This document shows positions 1-12,082 of a stretch of DNA of 64,000 nt, piece by piece; position 1 is the first letter of the stretch; each line of letters begins with the position of its first letter. A program made the translations under genes and the position numbers. The stretch comes from Apostichopus japonicus (Eukaryota; Echinodermata; Holothuroidea; Aspidochirotida; Stichopodidae). The notes under the pieces are model-generated. The model made no database searches and was not told where the DNA came from. It was given only the letters and a program-made list of their open reading frames with translations. The stretch is from contig NC_092579.1 in assembly GCF_037975245.1 (NCBI RefSeq), forward strand, positions 4,860,001 through 4,924,000, in the 5' to 3' direction.

Positions 1-2331
1 TGCTATTTCAACAACTGTGTCAGAATGTTCAATTATAACCCAGGGAATACTTAATTACCTGATATCGTATAGCACAGAAATGAGATGCTTAAACTGTTTA
101 AATTGCTAAACAACTTAAACAGATGTGTGCATACATAGCAGTTTTGCACACAGGACCATATATATCAATTTCATTATTTCATGGGAAGCAAAATTTATTA
201 ATTTTACATTGTATCACCATTTGTACATCCATTAATATGGCTAAAGTTTTGTCTGTTGGCATTCTTTCCACTTTTGAGCGTAAAACTGACAGACTTACCC
301 GACCAGCCAAAAGAGATGACGTCTCGTTGGGATCATTCATCTTTTAGACGATCTTCTTCAGCCTACCGGTTTATTGATGAAACTCTAGAATGGAACAAGA
401 CTTAGGAGCTCATTGAGAGTAATTTTAAAATGACTTGCAGCCCGACTGAAAATAGCTGTTTTTCAATACTGGTCCGAGGGTAAAAGATAATTCTGGAAGA
501 GGAAATTAAACTAAGCTACTGTATAAAGACAGCGACAAACATTTGGCTCAAACCAGCAGCAAATTCTGCATTTCATAGAGCAGCTGTACATGTATCCTTA
601 TTTGACAAATATCCACAACATTTTAATGAATCATATCTTAGGCTGCGACTTATTGAATTCCTTAATAAGTTATAATAGCATAGGCTTATGATAGCGTACA
701 TGAAAAACTCTAATGAACTATGTACAGTAGCTTCCAGAATTATGACAGTATTGCCGTAAAATTTAGTTCATTATGAGCTATTTATTTATGAGCTCATTAT
801 TATTTTTTGTCAAAGAGTTGAGTTAGAGCCATCAATGGGACTTGCCTTCTAACAAACAAGTAACATTATGTCATCATACGAATTCACCATATCAATGAGA
901 ACACTTATCACCTATACCAATTAGTAGGCGCACACCGCAAAATGGCTATTTGGCACAAATTGTTCCCATATCACTTTAGCACAAACTAGTCTGGTGCTGT
1001 CCTTCATCAGGAATCCATTCATCATATTTATTGTAGTACAAGTATCTGAACATTACAATTAAATACCTACCCTGTCCCCATCCTCCACACAACCTGTTTT
1101 TTTTTTAATAAATAAAAACATGCAAGGCTACTGAACTTTAAGTTCTAAATGGATTTTCTTCGAGTAATGGAAGACAATTTTAGCTGTAGGAGTCGTCTGT
1201 TGACAATTCGTTATAGGGCCTATATACATCATCATCACCCTATAGGCCTACAGTAGGTGGAATTTCAATTTTCATTTGAACCCGATCCTAGGGGTCGCCT
1301 ACTTGTATATCAACTTGAAGATGACGAAGTAGCGTTTCCAGTGGTGGTGTTCATGCAAAGTTTGATGCAGTGGTATCTTTACTAAATATTAATGTTAAAT
1401 ACGGTAAGTTCGCCGTTTTCCATAGCCATGTCACTATATACCTAACGCCCAGCTGTTTTTCGTAGCGGAAATACTACTATGACATCTTCATGCATCCAAC
1501 TTAGGCCTGTGACGAGAAGGAGAAGTACCTGTCAGGCACAGTAGCTATTCAGCTCCATCACCCTGGTATCAGTGACGGTAAATCTAAAACGAAAGACTGG
1601 GAACGAGGCCTAGTTTTCTTTATGTATTACGTTACTTTTTCAAATGAAAACGCTTACTTACATGCCAGGAAGGGAGATCGTTAAGTTTAACATAACACAT
1701 TACCGCGTAGCCTAACTTATCTCTCTTGATCTTGCTCACATGTTTACTCAGTCACAAGCTCAAAGAACGTCACCTGTCACTCGCAATATTAGTTCGGTTG
1801 CACACATGTGCGTCAGAGAACTATATGCAAATCACAGTATTTCAGTTCCGACCACGGAAGTAATATATTGTAATAATAGCTCAGGTAACATTTCGATCAC
1901 AGTAGGATCCACTTCAAAGGCAACTAGCTCCCCGTAGAACAAGTTTTAAAACTGTTCGTCGTTTTACCGACAACGTCTATTTTAAAAAGATAGTTACGGT
2001 GAAAACTGATTTTTGACTGATGAAAAAGGAGCACATTTTACGCATCCTTGTGAAAATTGCTTTCAATTCCTATGAACCGTTTTCGAGATAACAACATGTG
2101 GGGTTGACAAGTTTGTACCCAAAATCGAACTAATCGTTTCTCAGTTTTGCCATTGTTGTGTTTACAGGAGTGTCCGGCAGACGAAATGTTGAGACGGTCC
2201 CATTAGTCGGGTTCATTTATTAGGCCTACTCGGTACCGAAATATATAGTCTTTTGAACTCCAACGGATACATGTGATACTTTTATTTGCTGTGAAAGCAT
2301 TCAGTGTTTTCCTCTTTCAATGACATTATCA
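1..2331. other. Intergenic DNA, nothing recognised
   Basis: No ORF here resembles a known protein and I see no splice-consistent gene, tRNA or clear repeat. Confidence 0.6.
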
Positions 2332-2339
2332 TAGGCATG

Positions 2340-3258
2340 GGGAGGCGGGGGGCTGGGGGATGCAGCCCCCCCCCCCCCAACTTATTATTTTTGTGAAAAT
2401 TCGGCAATATGCTGAGAATTTTTCGGGCATCTACTGAAAGAGTAATAATTTGCAATGTGTTTTTAAATTTTTTGGTGAAAATTCGGGCAATATGCTGAGA
2501 ATTTTTCGAGCACCTACTGAAAGAAGAATAATTTGCAATGTGTTTTTCAATTTTTTTGGTGAAAATTCGGGCAATATGCTGAGAAATTTTCGGGCACCTC
2601 CCAGTGGCGGAGCGTCCATACAGTCAGAGGGGGCGGATGCCCCCCTGTCGGACTCAAATGGACTGCTGGCGCCCTTTTTAGCTTTTTACCACTTTCTACT
2701 TATTCGCGATAATTGCCTCTTTTATTGCGCTCTCAAATACCTATTGACATTTGTCACATTTTGTTGGTGCAATTTTCTGACAAATGGCGATAACACCTAT
2801 TAATTCTTCGTTTATCGGCAAATTAGCTAGGCCTGGAAAGGGTCATTTCCGGCGATCTAGGGAGTATCTTTACTCAAAAAATGTGTGCACGCTCCGCGCC
2901 AACCGGTGGTGGGGCTCCGCTTAGAAAGTGTCGAAAACGCCCCTACAGACCATTCTCTCCCCCTGACCAATACCCCTAGCCCCGCCACTGGCACCTACTG
3001 AAAGAAGAAGAATTTGCAATGTGTTTTTCAATAGTTAAGCTTATATTATTATCATTATTGTTGTAACGACTTCCCCAATAATTATAACCAATATGGAAGG
3101 GTAATAACACGAACAATGATTTAATGTTATTGGCATGTGATGTAATAAGCGATGAATGCCATGCACATTAACATGTGGAACGCGCGAAAAATTTTGGTTA
3201 TATTTTTCGGGCAAGTCGTTACAGCCCCCCTAAATCAAATGAGGCTCCTACGCCTATG
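2340..3258. mobile_element. hAT-like element with an internal insertion
   Basis: Ends CATAGGCATGGGGAGG and (inverted) CATAGGCGTAGGAGCC; perfect 8-bp duplication GACATTAT (2332-2339 and 3259-3266). It contains about 2.5 tandem copies of an 80-85 bp unit (2394-2600, resuming at 2991) broken by the hAT-like element 2602-2990. Its right end, GTAACGACTTGCCCG and beyond, recurs inverted at 30237. Confidence 0.8.
2602..2990. mobile_element. hAT-like MITE nested in 2340-3258
   Basis: Ends CAGTGGCGG / CCGCCACTG; flanks GCACCTCC (2594-2601) and GCACCTAC (2991-2998), 7 of 8. It splits a tandem-repeat unit cleanly, which confirms the insertion. A diverged hairpin module lies at 2831-2928. Confidence 0.8.
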
Positions 3259-3404
3259 GACATTATGTATGTGAAAATCTTCCGCGGCCCTCTGTTGACA
3301 TAACGCCATGTCTCCTTTATGCACGATTTAGGTTGGAATCGAATTTTAATCATGCACTGGTTTATATAAAAGGCCTAATAATAATCAGCAGTTATGTTTA
3401 CGAC

Positions 3405-3655
3405 GCTTAAGCGACCACAAATGTGTCAGAAACCCACAAGGGCTTATGGGTTACAACTTAATTACATGTCGGGTGGCTTCCAATTCAACAGTTCAACTCA
3501 ATTTTGAACATTTTCAATTTAGAAAGTCATTTCAGATGGGAAAACCCACCATAAGTAATTACTATGGCCCGCCGGGGATCGAACCCCGAACCTCCCAATT
3601 GCTAAGCCTCATTGCTTCAAATGCCACCGCCTTAATCCACTCGGCCACAGCACTG
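3405..3655 (-). mobile_element. tRNA-Ser-like SINE, family D
   Basis: The minus strand reads GCTGTGGCCGAGTGGATTAA (A box) and GGGGTTCGATCCCCGGCGGG (B box) at 3567-3650, like tRNA-Ser. The acceptor and anticodon stems do not pair, so it is not a working tRNA. The body continues to about 3405, and that 3' part recurs at 35050-35110. Confidence 0.7.
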
Positions 3656-4063
3656 GTTCGATGGCAAATTTCTAATTTAATTTTCCAGTGATATCATATA
3701 TTGCCACCTACACTGCATGTTCTCTGATATCATGCTTATAGCCTTTATAGGAATTTATACCGACAGTAAGAATAAATTCTATCTGATAGAAACAATTCTT
3801 TATACTGTCAATAAGACTCAATATACACTAAGTGCTAATTCGAAGTGTATAACATGCATGGGTGCGATACTTGTCTGATATTCATATCCGTCTTGGATCG
3901 AGATATTAGAAATGGAGAAACAACAGAGTCCACTGATATACCCTCAAAGCAATATGCGTTGCCGCTTGCCTAAAAATACAAGTACCGCTTGCTTTAAATA
4001 CCCATTACGTATACGGAGGCTTATATAGCAGATCTATGGACTGACTATATGATCGTTATAATA

Positions 4064-4065
<2 letters not shown>

Positions 4066-4124
<59 letters not shown>
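4066..4124. repeat. TA dinucleotide microsatellite
   Basis: About 29 uninterrupted TA units in intergenic DNA. Confidence 0.95.
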
Positions 4125-4128
<4 letters not shown>

Positions 4129-4852
4129 TAAGTGTTAAATATTAGGGTCTGGCTCAGTAGCCACCTGCAGACCGTGAAAGCCTTTAAATTATTTGTAACT
4201 GCATATAAACGAAATTATTACTCACCAGTTCGTTCTAGCGCAGCAATACTAAAACCCAGGTCAGATCCGTTGCGTCGGTCCGTTGCGGATGAACTTCACA
4301 GAAAACAGTAAATTAGAAAATATGGGATCCATCCATCGTATATACGATTAAAAGAATGTTGCGAAATGAGATCCTTCGCAAAATACGAAAAAAGATTAGA
4401 TCGTCCGAAATAAAAACGGAAATGCGGTTCTTATACAAAAGTCATCAAATAAAATAAATCGATAGCGGTCGGATAGGAACATTTCCCAACTTGATGGGCA
4501 TTATCCGATCGAAATAAATAACGCGGTTATAACGTTGGAGTTAATTGTTAGTTCGTCGTGTTGAACGGTCAAAGTCGAAGGTCGAAGGTCGAAGTGGAGT
4601 GTACGTCCGAACTAGCGATACGGATGAAATGTTTTACTTCAAATGTAGTTAAGGACGTATCAGTTGATACAAACTTGAGTTCCTTTCTCTGTAAAGGCAC
4701 TCTAACGGAAGCAGTATAGTGGTGTCAAATTACACCGCTATGCACATACATGCAGGAGTATATACAACACATGCAGATTTCGTGTGGTAGACGTAGGCTA
4801 CTCGTGGTTTTCAGCTCAGCAGAAAGCTTTCTGTAACTTTTGCAACCGTGTT

Positions 4853-5462
4853 TGAATGACTGCCATTTAAGGATTAGTTCAGGTGTCACAAATGTTTATC
4901 TTATATGAAAGAGGGCAATAAAAGAAACCCAATAGTGAAGAAATGATTCAAATATCTTTTTCCGTTTAGGAGATATTCAAGTTTAAAGTTTTATCTGATT
5001 GTGTAGAAACTGCTGAAATCAGACTAGCTGTGACGTCATATCCTCACATTCCTGAAAAGTCTTTGCTATTTTATTAAAATATTTTGTAAGATTTTATGAC
5101 TTACAACCAAAAGATACGTCAGGAGATCTCATATGTGTCAAGGGAAGTATTTGAGATTTAACATCTGAAGAATGTTTGATAATATTTTTTTTAGATTTGT
5201 GAAAAAAAATGTAATTATTGTTTAATGAAATATATTGACACATGTTAAGGAAGTGAGGATGTGACATCACACCCTAACAGTTAGTCCTTCTACACCAGTC
5301 ATTTGCAAAGAAATTTTGAAATCTTCAAAGTGTGATATCTCCTTAACGAGAATGCTATCATGGTAGTTTCTTCACTATTCTGTTTGTCTTTTTAAGCTCT
5401 TTCATTCAGGATAGACATGTCAGACACTTGAACCAATCCTTTAATTTCGTCATTTTTCATTC
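4853..5462. repeat. Long imperfect palindrome (about 600 bp)
   Basis: The left arm (4853-5065) and right arm (about 5240-5462) pair imperfectly in order: AAGGATTAGTTCAGGTGTC with GACACTTGAACCAATCCTT, AATAGTGAAGAAA with TTTCTTCACTATT, and GTGACGTCATATCCTCAC with GTGAGGATGTGACATCAC. Looks like an old palindromic MITE. Confidence 0.7.
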
Positions 5463-5557
5463 GATTTGGCTGAACTTGCCGTGAGACTCGTGAGTGGTTT
5501 GTATGAGTTATGTTTTCAAACATGTGATCATATTTTCTAGGTTTGAAGGTCATTTGA

Positions 5558-5770
5558 GGTCACTGGAGTTCATTTTCTGAAAACGCCAAAAATGCAACTC
5601 CTCTTAGAGCGTTTGTGCAAATCTGCTGAAATGTTGTGGATATAACGTTTGAATGGTGTTGAACCAAAGTTGTTCGGGAAAAATATTTTTGTCGTTATGT
5701 GAAGGCCCAAAACAGGGCCTTCTGTAGAGTTTTCGGTTATGATGAAATGTATATAGGCCACAGATTATAT
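5558..5770 (+). repeat. Dispersed repeat, copy 1
   Basis: This segment, with GGATATAACGTTTGAATGGT and GGCCTTCTGTAGAGTTTTCG, recurs inverted at 21068-21246. It lies just beyond the 600-bp palindrome. No coding or TIR structure recognised. Confidence 0.7.
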
Positions 5771-6347
5771 GCAATGATGATCATGAAATTTGTTTTTCGA
5801 CTTTTTATTATTCTTGACTATAGTATGAGTTTTCATGTGAGTAGCAAAATGTCTTCGATCTTAATTTTCCCGTCATTTTGGGAAATAATTCCACACGTGG
5901 GAGACTTGATCAATTCCAATATTGACTTGTTATTCAGGTTTCCTATCTAGTTCGATGTCATTCTCTGTAAAAGGACTACTTGGCAGATTTGCAAATTGAA
6001 CTTTTTCACAGTTTGTGTGCATGTAGAATAAGACATGTGAGAATGACCTATATTGTTGGAGCCGATCCCGATTACGCTCTATAACGATTCTCTGTGGTAA
6101 GTCGATTGTAAATAAGTTACAGGTCGTTCTATTATTGTATGGGTGCAATGTTCGTGAGCAATTTTGGGTTAACACAATTCAAACGTGATGTCCGCAACAT
6201 TTTAGAAGATTTATCAGGGTAATATTTGTATGTATAAATTATTATTGACATTTTCTTTCTGGGATTGCATGAATGAAAACTACGAAGTGCGTATACTGTT
6301 GGTTCTTTGTTTTTGCAATGGGGCATAGTTTATCCCCAGATATAAGT

Positions 6348-6651
6348 CAGGGATGTGCTCAGGAATATTTGAGTGCCGGGCAGATTGTGCGGTAGTGTGA
6401 TCCACATCCCTGGGAGAGGGTTCTCCCTCCCTCCCCACTGGACAAATTTTGCACATGAAGTATATGCTTAGGTGGTGCTATTTTCCTATTCTGTGCCATG
6501 TATTCTCCCAGATTTGGGTTATGGTAAAATTTGTTAAATTATCATAAAAAAAAGTGCGGGGCAGAAATGTTTAAAATACTGTTTGTGCTGGGCTGCATTC
6601 AGAACTGCTGGGCGCAGCCGCCCGGTGCCGACGTGTGAGCACATATCCCTA
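6348..6651. mobile_element. Degenerate hAT-like MITE
   Basis: The left end is CAGGGATGTGCTCA and the right end, inverted, is TAGGGATATGTGCTCA. Flanks ATATAAGT and TGATAAGT agree at 6 of 8. It lacks the hairpin module. An older copy is the likely explanation. Confidence 0.5.
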
Positions 6652-8153
6652 TGATAAGTACAACGATCTATTGCGTAAAATATGTCTGCTAAGAAGGAGC
6701 ATAATGCCAACGGAAATAAGGAGATGGGAGGAAAGGAAAAGACATCGTTATCTCTCCTATGTCTTATATTTGTCGCACACAACAAATGGATAAACTGCTT
6801 AGAAATATTGCCAATCAAAACATGTTTATCAAATAGAAACTTTTATAGCTGAGTTTCTGCAGCGTAATTACTGCTCTTGTTCATAAACACATTGAAGCCC
6901 ATGTTATAGGCATCCATGGAACGTGTTCCTCGGCAGAGCTGTGGCTAGCAGATTGAACTCTGAAGTTTTTAATCGTTCATGGAGAGATCATGAGCGAACA
7001 TCGAATATACGTAACCTATCGCTATCTATAGCGCGTTGGTATATGCTATAATTGCTTGCTACAACCGGGAGCTGTCTGCTCGAGTAGCAGCAAATTTGTG
7101 CAATAACTAGGATACAATGTATTGCGAGTATAGGCTATACCTTCCGATCGATGGAAAGGTATGGTTCTATTTGTTAATGGGGTATTAAAGAAAGAAATAT
7201 ACCCGGTATATAACCAATTATGAACGGGATTAGGAACACTGAAGAACGGTCGGGATAACCTCGTTCTCGGGATACTGCATATGTCTGATATTATTATATA
7301 TTTAGAGATACGAAGAGATACAATCAATGATTGAACAGTGTAGGTACTAGTCTCGCAGAATTACACCCATGATACGAGATATGATATAAAGGATTGAATA
7401 TTGTAGATATCTCACAATAATACTTGATACAAAAATAAGGATTCAAAAGTATGAAGTAAATAGGTACATAGGCAGTGGCGTAGCTACGGGGGGGCCTGGG
7501 GGGGCCGGGGCCCCCCCATGAAATCGGCTGGCCCCCCCACTGGCCCCCCCCCACTGGCCCCCCCCACTGGGAATGGGGTAAAAAAAATGTAAAAAAAAAA
7601 ATTGTAAAAAAAAAAAAAAAAAAAAACTCATCAGTGGGATTCACTAATATTTTTTGTTCAATAATTTGGGAAATAGAGTTACACAATTTTCTCGTCTGCA
7701 TCTGGCAGAATAAGAATAATACAATATCTGTAGTAATCATGAGAATGGTCATACAGCATGGCATGGCAATTGTCGATGCGACGGTTGCGACCATACACCA
7801 CGAACCTTGTGCATGTGCTGCGCGATATCGATATCTACCAATACATGTTATCGGTCATCGATTGGCACAAAAACCCAGATTCTGATGACAGCTGCCTCAA
7901 GAAACCCAATAAATGGCCTAATTAGCACCGAGCCACCAATGTGGACCATTACCGAAACATCGATGCGTGTTAGTCTTCCATCCCCTTCCTCTAATGCTAT
8001 TTAAGTCCACATGTGGGCATTTCCTGCAAACCTACCGTAGACCACAGGGGTTTGAGTTGGGAGAAAGGCCTTGACACCTTGAAACAACAAATGATGCCAA
8101 CCATAGGCGTACGAGGCGGGGGTGCAGGGGGGCAGACTGCCCCCTAAATTTCC

Positions 8154-8250
8154 AGAGGACAAGAAATTCGGGCAAAAGTCCTGAAAAATTCGGGCAGCCT
8201 AAGAGGCTGCCCGAATTTTTCAGGACTTTTGCCCGAATTTCTTGTCCTCT
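8154..8250. repeat. Perfect 47-bp palindrome with 3-base loop
   Basis: 8154-8200 is the exact reverse complement of 8204-8250, with AAG between. The arms extend about six more bases with one mismatch. Each arm contains two AATTCGGGC motifs. It lies in the middle-level hAT-like element and is followed by a 70-bp TA microsatellite. Confidence 0.95.
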
Positions 8251-8254
8251 TGAA

Positions 8255-8256
<2 letters not shown>

Positions 8257-8326
<70 letters not shown>
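8257..8326. repeat. TA microsatellite next to the 47-bp palindrome
   Basis: TA units with one GTA interruption, starting a few bases after the palindrome's right arm. Confidence 0.95.
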
Positions 8327-8329
<3 letters not shown>

Positions 8330-8511
8330 TGCAGTAGCTTGCCCGAATCTTTTTCAAATTTTTGTCCGACAATTCCATGATTTTCTTTATTTAGCATCAT
8401 GATGCCCGAATATTTCCGTGTAACACCACCGTAAGCGCAGTTCATCTGGGCTACCACGCTTTTTGCACGATCAATTTTTTTTCTTCTAACTAGTCAATTG
8501 TATACCTGGAC

Positions 8512-9173
8512 CAAGGGCGGCGGAACCGGGGGAAAAAGGGGGCACGTGCCCCTCCCCCACTTTTCCTCAGGTTAGAAATGTGCCTTTTTTCTACATAAAA
8601 ATTGAGGTGCCTCAAGTTAGCAAGAGGCCAGGGAACCAGAATGAACACTCGGGAAGGGCCGTTTCCGGCCATCTGAGGGGTTTGTAAAACCAAAATTTTT
8701 TTAAAAGTACGCTCCGCGCCAACTGATGGTGGCGCTCCGCTCAGATAGCCGTGCATACAACTTTGCAAATCCTGGCTAAGCCCGTGACTTTTTACGAATT
8801 TCTGTGAGTCAAACTCAAAGCATTTTCGAATGGAAAAAATTTGTTAAGATATTAACAAGAAAAAAACTCTAATTCGGAAGATTCCACATTAGCAACTAGC
8901 ATGATTTCACCTCATTTTGTCTCAAAAGAAAACTTGTTCCTTGTTTCCCAATTTGCGCATTGGATATTGCAGTGCTAGTATGCATATTTTACTTGAGGGG
9001 GGGGGGGGGCGGGGGACGTTGATGGAGTGATGTGTATACACAAATAAGATAATACAATAAGAGTTATAAAGGGTACTGAATATAACGCTGCATCAGTCCA
9101 ATCGAATTTCTGCAAAGTGCCCTTCGATGTCGGTGCCCCCGCCCCCAGATTAAAAGTGCTTCCGCCGCCCTTG
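8512..9173. mobile_element. hAT-like element, inner level; sister of 25579-26210
   Basis: Perfect 14-bp inverted ends CAAGGGCGGCGGAA; flanks ACCTGGAC (8504-8511) and ACCTGGAT (9174-9181), 7 of 8. A second copy of the whole element lies 17 kb away. The module is at 8649-8748 and is followed by another TIR-like end near 8786, so this element may itself be composite. Confidence 0.85.
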
Positions 9174-10035
9174 ACCTGGATATTCCCGACATGAGTGTAT
9201 AAAAGAAACATTTTCTTTTTCATGGATGGTGGGGGGGGGGGGGAGTGTCTACAAGCCTAGAAGTACATGTTTACCATATTCTTTGTTATATTTTATACTT
9301 TTTTGTGAGAAAAATTGCAGTCTCACCCGACACAGCGACATTATCCCGCCTACGTGTCGTTGAACAATGTTTTTCTGGGGGTAGCTGAGTACTGTGTTAA
9401 AATAATAAATAAGGTAACTAAATATAGCAGCTTAAAAAATATACTGTCCCATTTTTCCCCTTCAAAGTGATGTTACCATTTTTTCTTCTTCGAATTTACC
9501 AAATTTTTGGGGAACTGTAAATTTCTAAAACGTGAGATTATAAAATAAAGAATGTTTAGATGCAACTTGCAAGGCCTCAGAAGTGCCGTTTCCGGCAATC
9601 TGAGAGGCATTGTGTGCCAAAAATTTTCTTGTTCGCTACGCGCCAACCGATGGTGGCGCTCCGCTTAGATAGTGTCACGGGAACTTTCGGGCACAATAAG
9701 TTCTGCCCCCCCCCCCAAACTGAAATGGTCCCGTACGCCTTTGATGTCAACTTCACTCAAGTTAAAAGTCTGGCTGAGTTGGCAAGGGCAGTCAGCATGA
9801 AAGAGAAAAAAAAAATTTGCATTTCTGTCACCAGAGTTGCCCATCTTTTTGGTTGCTATTTTGCCTCACAAGTGCCATCTCCTGCGATCTGGGGGGGTGC
9901 TGAAATCTCAAATTTTCTCTGTACGCTCCGCGCCAACCAAGGTGGCGCTCCGCTCAGATAGTAACCCGGCCCCCCCACAAGAAAGAACAGCCCCCCCATG
10001 GCCCCCCCACTCAAAAAATCCTAGCTACGCCACTG

Positions 10036-10136
10036 TACATAGGTATATAGCGGTATAGGTATATAGGGATATAGTTTCAAGTATATAGTATAAACTATTT
10101 AATATAAAGGTATATATATAGGTATATAGGTATCAC
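10036..10136. repeat. Degenerate TATAGG repeat
   Basis: Repeated ATAGGTATATAG variants begin in the right target duplication of the 7473-10035 element. Confidence 0.7.
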
Positions 10137-10499
10137 ACCACAATTATAGTAGTACACGTCCGTGGAGGTTAACCATTGTCGGAATAGCCCTAAAGAGACC
10201 AACTGTAGGCCCTATTGATATATTTGGCAATTTTTGAGTCATCATCATTCTTTTTGATGCTCGGATGTTGAAGAGGACGATATAAACTACCGATGGTCTA
10301 AAAATCTGGAGGGATGAAGTTGATTTAAGGCATTTTCGAAATCTTGGGTGAAACAAGAAGATTCCGCGGCAACGAGAGCTGGCAGATGGGCTGGGGAGCA
10401 CTGTGCTAAACTTTGAGCTCTTCTAGCTCAAAATCGAAACGGTCATGGTGGCAAAAGGATGCATGTGTTTTGATAGCCCGAGCCATCAGCTATCATAAT

Positions 10500-10866
10500 C
10501 AGGGGCGTCGGAGCCGGTGCGGCAGGTCCGGCGAACGCCGGACCAATATTCACGGCGCCAAAAAAGAGGGCAAAAAAAGTAGGACTAAGAAAAAAAATGG
10601 CAAAAACTGATGCCATGGCAAATAATAATGACGGCAAGTAGGCTAAATGTGACTACTCTGGCATGGCAGGGGTCTTGTTTTCAAGCTCGGGAAGTGCCAT
10701 TTCCTGCAATCTGGGAGGCATTTTTTCAAAATTTTCTCCATTACGCTACGCGCCAACCATGGTGGCGCGTAGCGTAGTTTGGCCTACCAAACGCCCCACG
10801 ATAATTATGATAGATGGCCACTCTCTGATCTGCCGTACCAATCCCAAACAGCTTCCGACGCCTCTG
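10500..10866. mobile_element. hAT-like MITE
   Basis: Ends CAGGGGCGTCGGA and (inverted) CAGAGGCGTCGGA; flanks ATCATAAT (10492-10499) and ATGATAGT (10867-10874), 6 of 8. The module copy (10684-10777) has an unusually extended palindrome at 10742-10775 with 13-bp arms. Confidence 0.65.
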
Positions 10867-12082
10867 ATGATAGTGGGTAGGACATGTCAGTTGAAAACTT
10901 CTATCGATGCTATTTCTGCCCGGAAAGCGACCAATTTAGTGTGTAAGTCAATGAAGCAATTAATTCAGAAATGTGGGTGCGACACACATACTCTGTAAGT
11001 AATACGACAAATTAGATGGCGCTATGAAGAAACTGTACAAGTCACAAAGTTCCTGTTGAATTGTAGTTGTCATGCTATACTTACTCCTATATCATCACAT
11101 AAATTCGTACATCAACAATTCGGAAATATTATTTGCTGATATCAGTAATTCATTTGATATCATCATCAGACGCTTTAGGGGTATTTCCAATTGATTAATT
11201 TATGATATCTACGATTATTATTATATAGTGTCATACCGTTAACTTTATTTTTATATCATGCGTAAATTCACAATGTTGCCAAGTGGTGTTGTCGGACGAG
11301 AAACGAGTTTGGAAACGTAAACCAACAAAAGCGACAATTTGGTTTGTAATTACAACTGTACAAAGGGGTGTTCATTTTCACTGGTGGAGGGGGGTGATGG
11401 GGGTATGACAAATTCCATCCCAACCCCGCCCATTTGATGATAACGGTTAGATTTGGGTTGATTTCATGCTATTGATACTAAAAGATCACACAACAGAGCA
11501 ATTTAGTCATTAGATTGGTTAAGTTTTTTTAAAAACAGCGAAGTATAGATATAGGCCCACGGGTACCTGCTATTAACCAACAACTTTTTTCCAAGTTTGG
11601 ATACAATCCGATTTAAGGTTGTGGAGTTATTGTCATTTTAAAACTGGAACCTCCCCCCAAAAAATTGGGCCTAATAACATTTTGCGCCTAAATAGTCCCA
11701 ACATATTGGCACAAAAACATACTTGCTCAAAAAATTGAAACCCAAAAAAGTTGTGGGTCAAAATTATCAAAGAACATTGGGCCCCACAAATTCGGGCCCA
11801 GAGAATGTGTCCCAAAATGCATTTGAGGTGGATATAAAATTAGGGCCCACTCGGCCTAAAAATGTTCCCGGAATATTTTGGATCCAGATGGTCCCAAAAA
11901 CTGTACACCAAGTTTGGCATATATATCTATATATGCATCAAAAAGTGACTTGGAGACGAATCTTTGTGGATCCAAATGGATTAATTACTCGGTACCGAAA
12001 TATAAACAATATTATAGCTCCAGCATGCTTGTATGGAACACCAAAACCGACAAAAATGCAGAAACAAATTACGTAAACCTAA
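10867..12082. other. Intergenic DNA, nothing recognised
   Basis: The part at 11636-11880 is rich in GGGCC and AAAAA blocks but has no clear unit. No convincing coding frame. Confidence 0.5.

Larger units (their letters stand above)
8102..9743. mobile_element. hAT-like element, middle level of the nest
   Basis: Ends are CATAGGCGTACG and CGTACGCCTTTG, inverted at 11 of 12. Flanks are ATGCCAAC (8094-8101) and ATGTCAAC (9744-9751), 7 of 8. It carries a long perfect palindrome near its left end, a TA microsatellite, and a hairpin module at 9572-9672. Confidence 0.75.
7473..10035. mobile_element. hAT-like non-autonomous element, outer shell of a three-level nest
   Basis: Ends are the perfect inverted pair CAGTGGCGTAGCTA / TAGCTACGCCACTG. 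The flanks are a perfect 8-bp duplication, TACATAGG (7465-7472 and 10036-10043). The left end is very rich in G and C runs. Its own hairpin module lies at 9867-9961. Two further elements (8102-9743 and 8512-9173) are nested inside. No transposase frame is visible; hAT is inferred from the 8-bp duplication and CA...TG ends. Confidence 0.85.

Noticed and set aside
3567-3650. tRNA-Ser gene
   Set aside because: A and B boxes are good, but acceptor and anticodon stems do not pair; it is a SINE head.
7324-7794. 156-codon minus-strand ORF
   Set aside because: Composed of poly-A and poly-C runs at a hAT-like end; no protein-like composition.
8032-8457. 141-codon minus-strand ORF
   Set aside because: It spans the palindrome and the TA microsatellite; the IYIYIY run is repeat translation.
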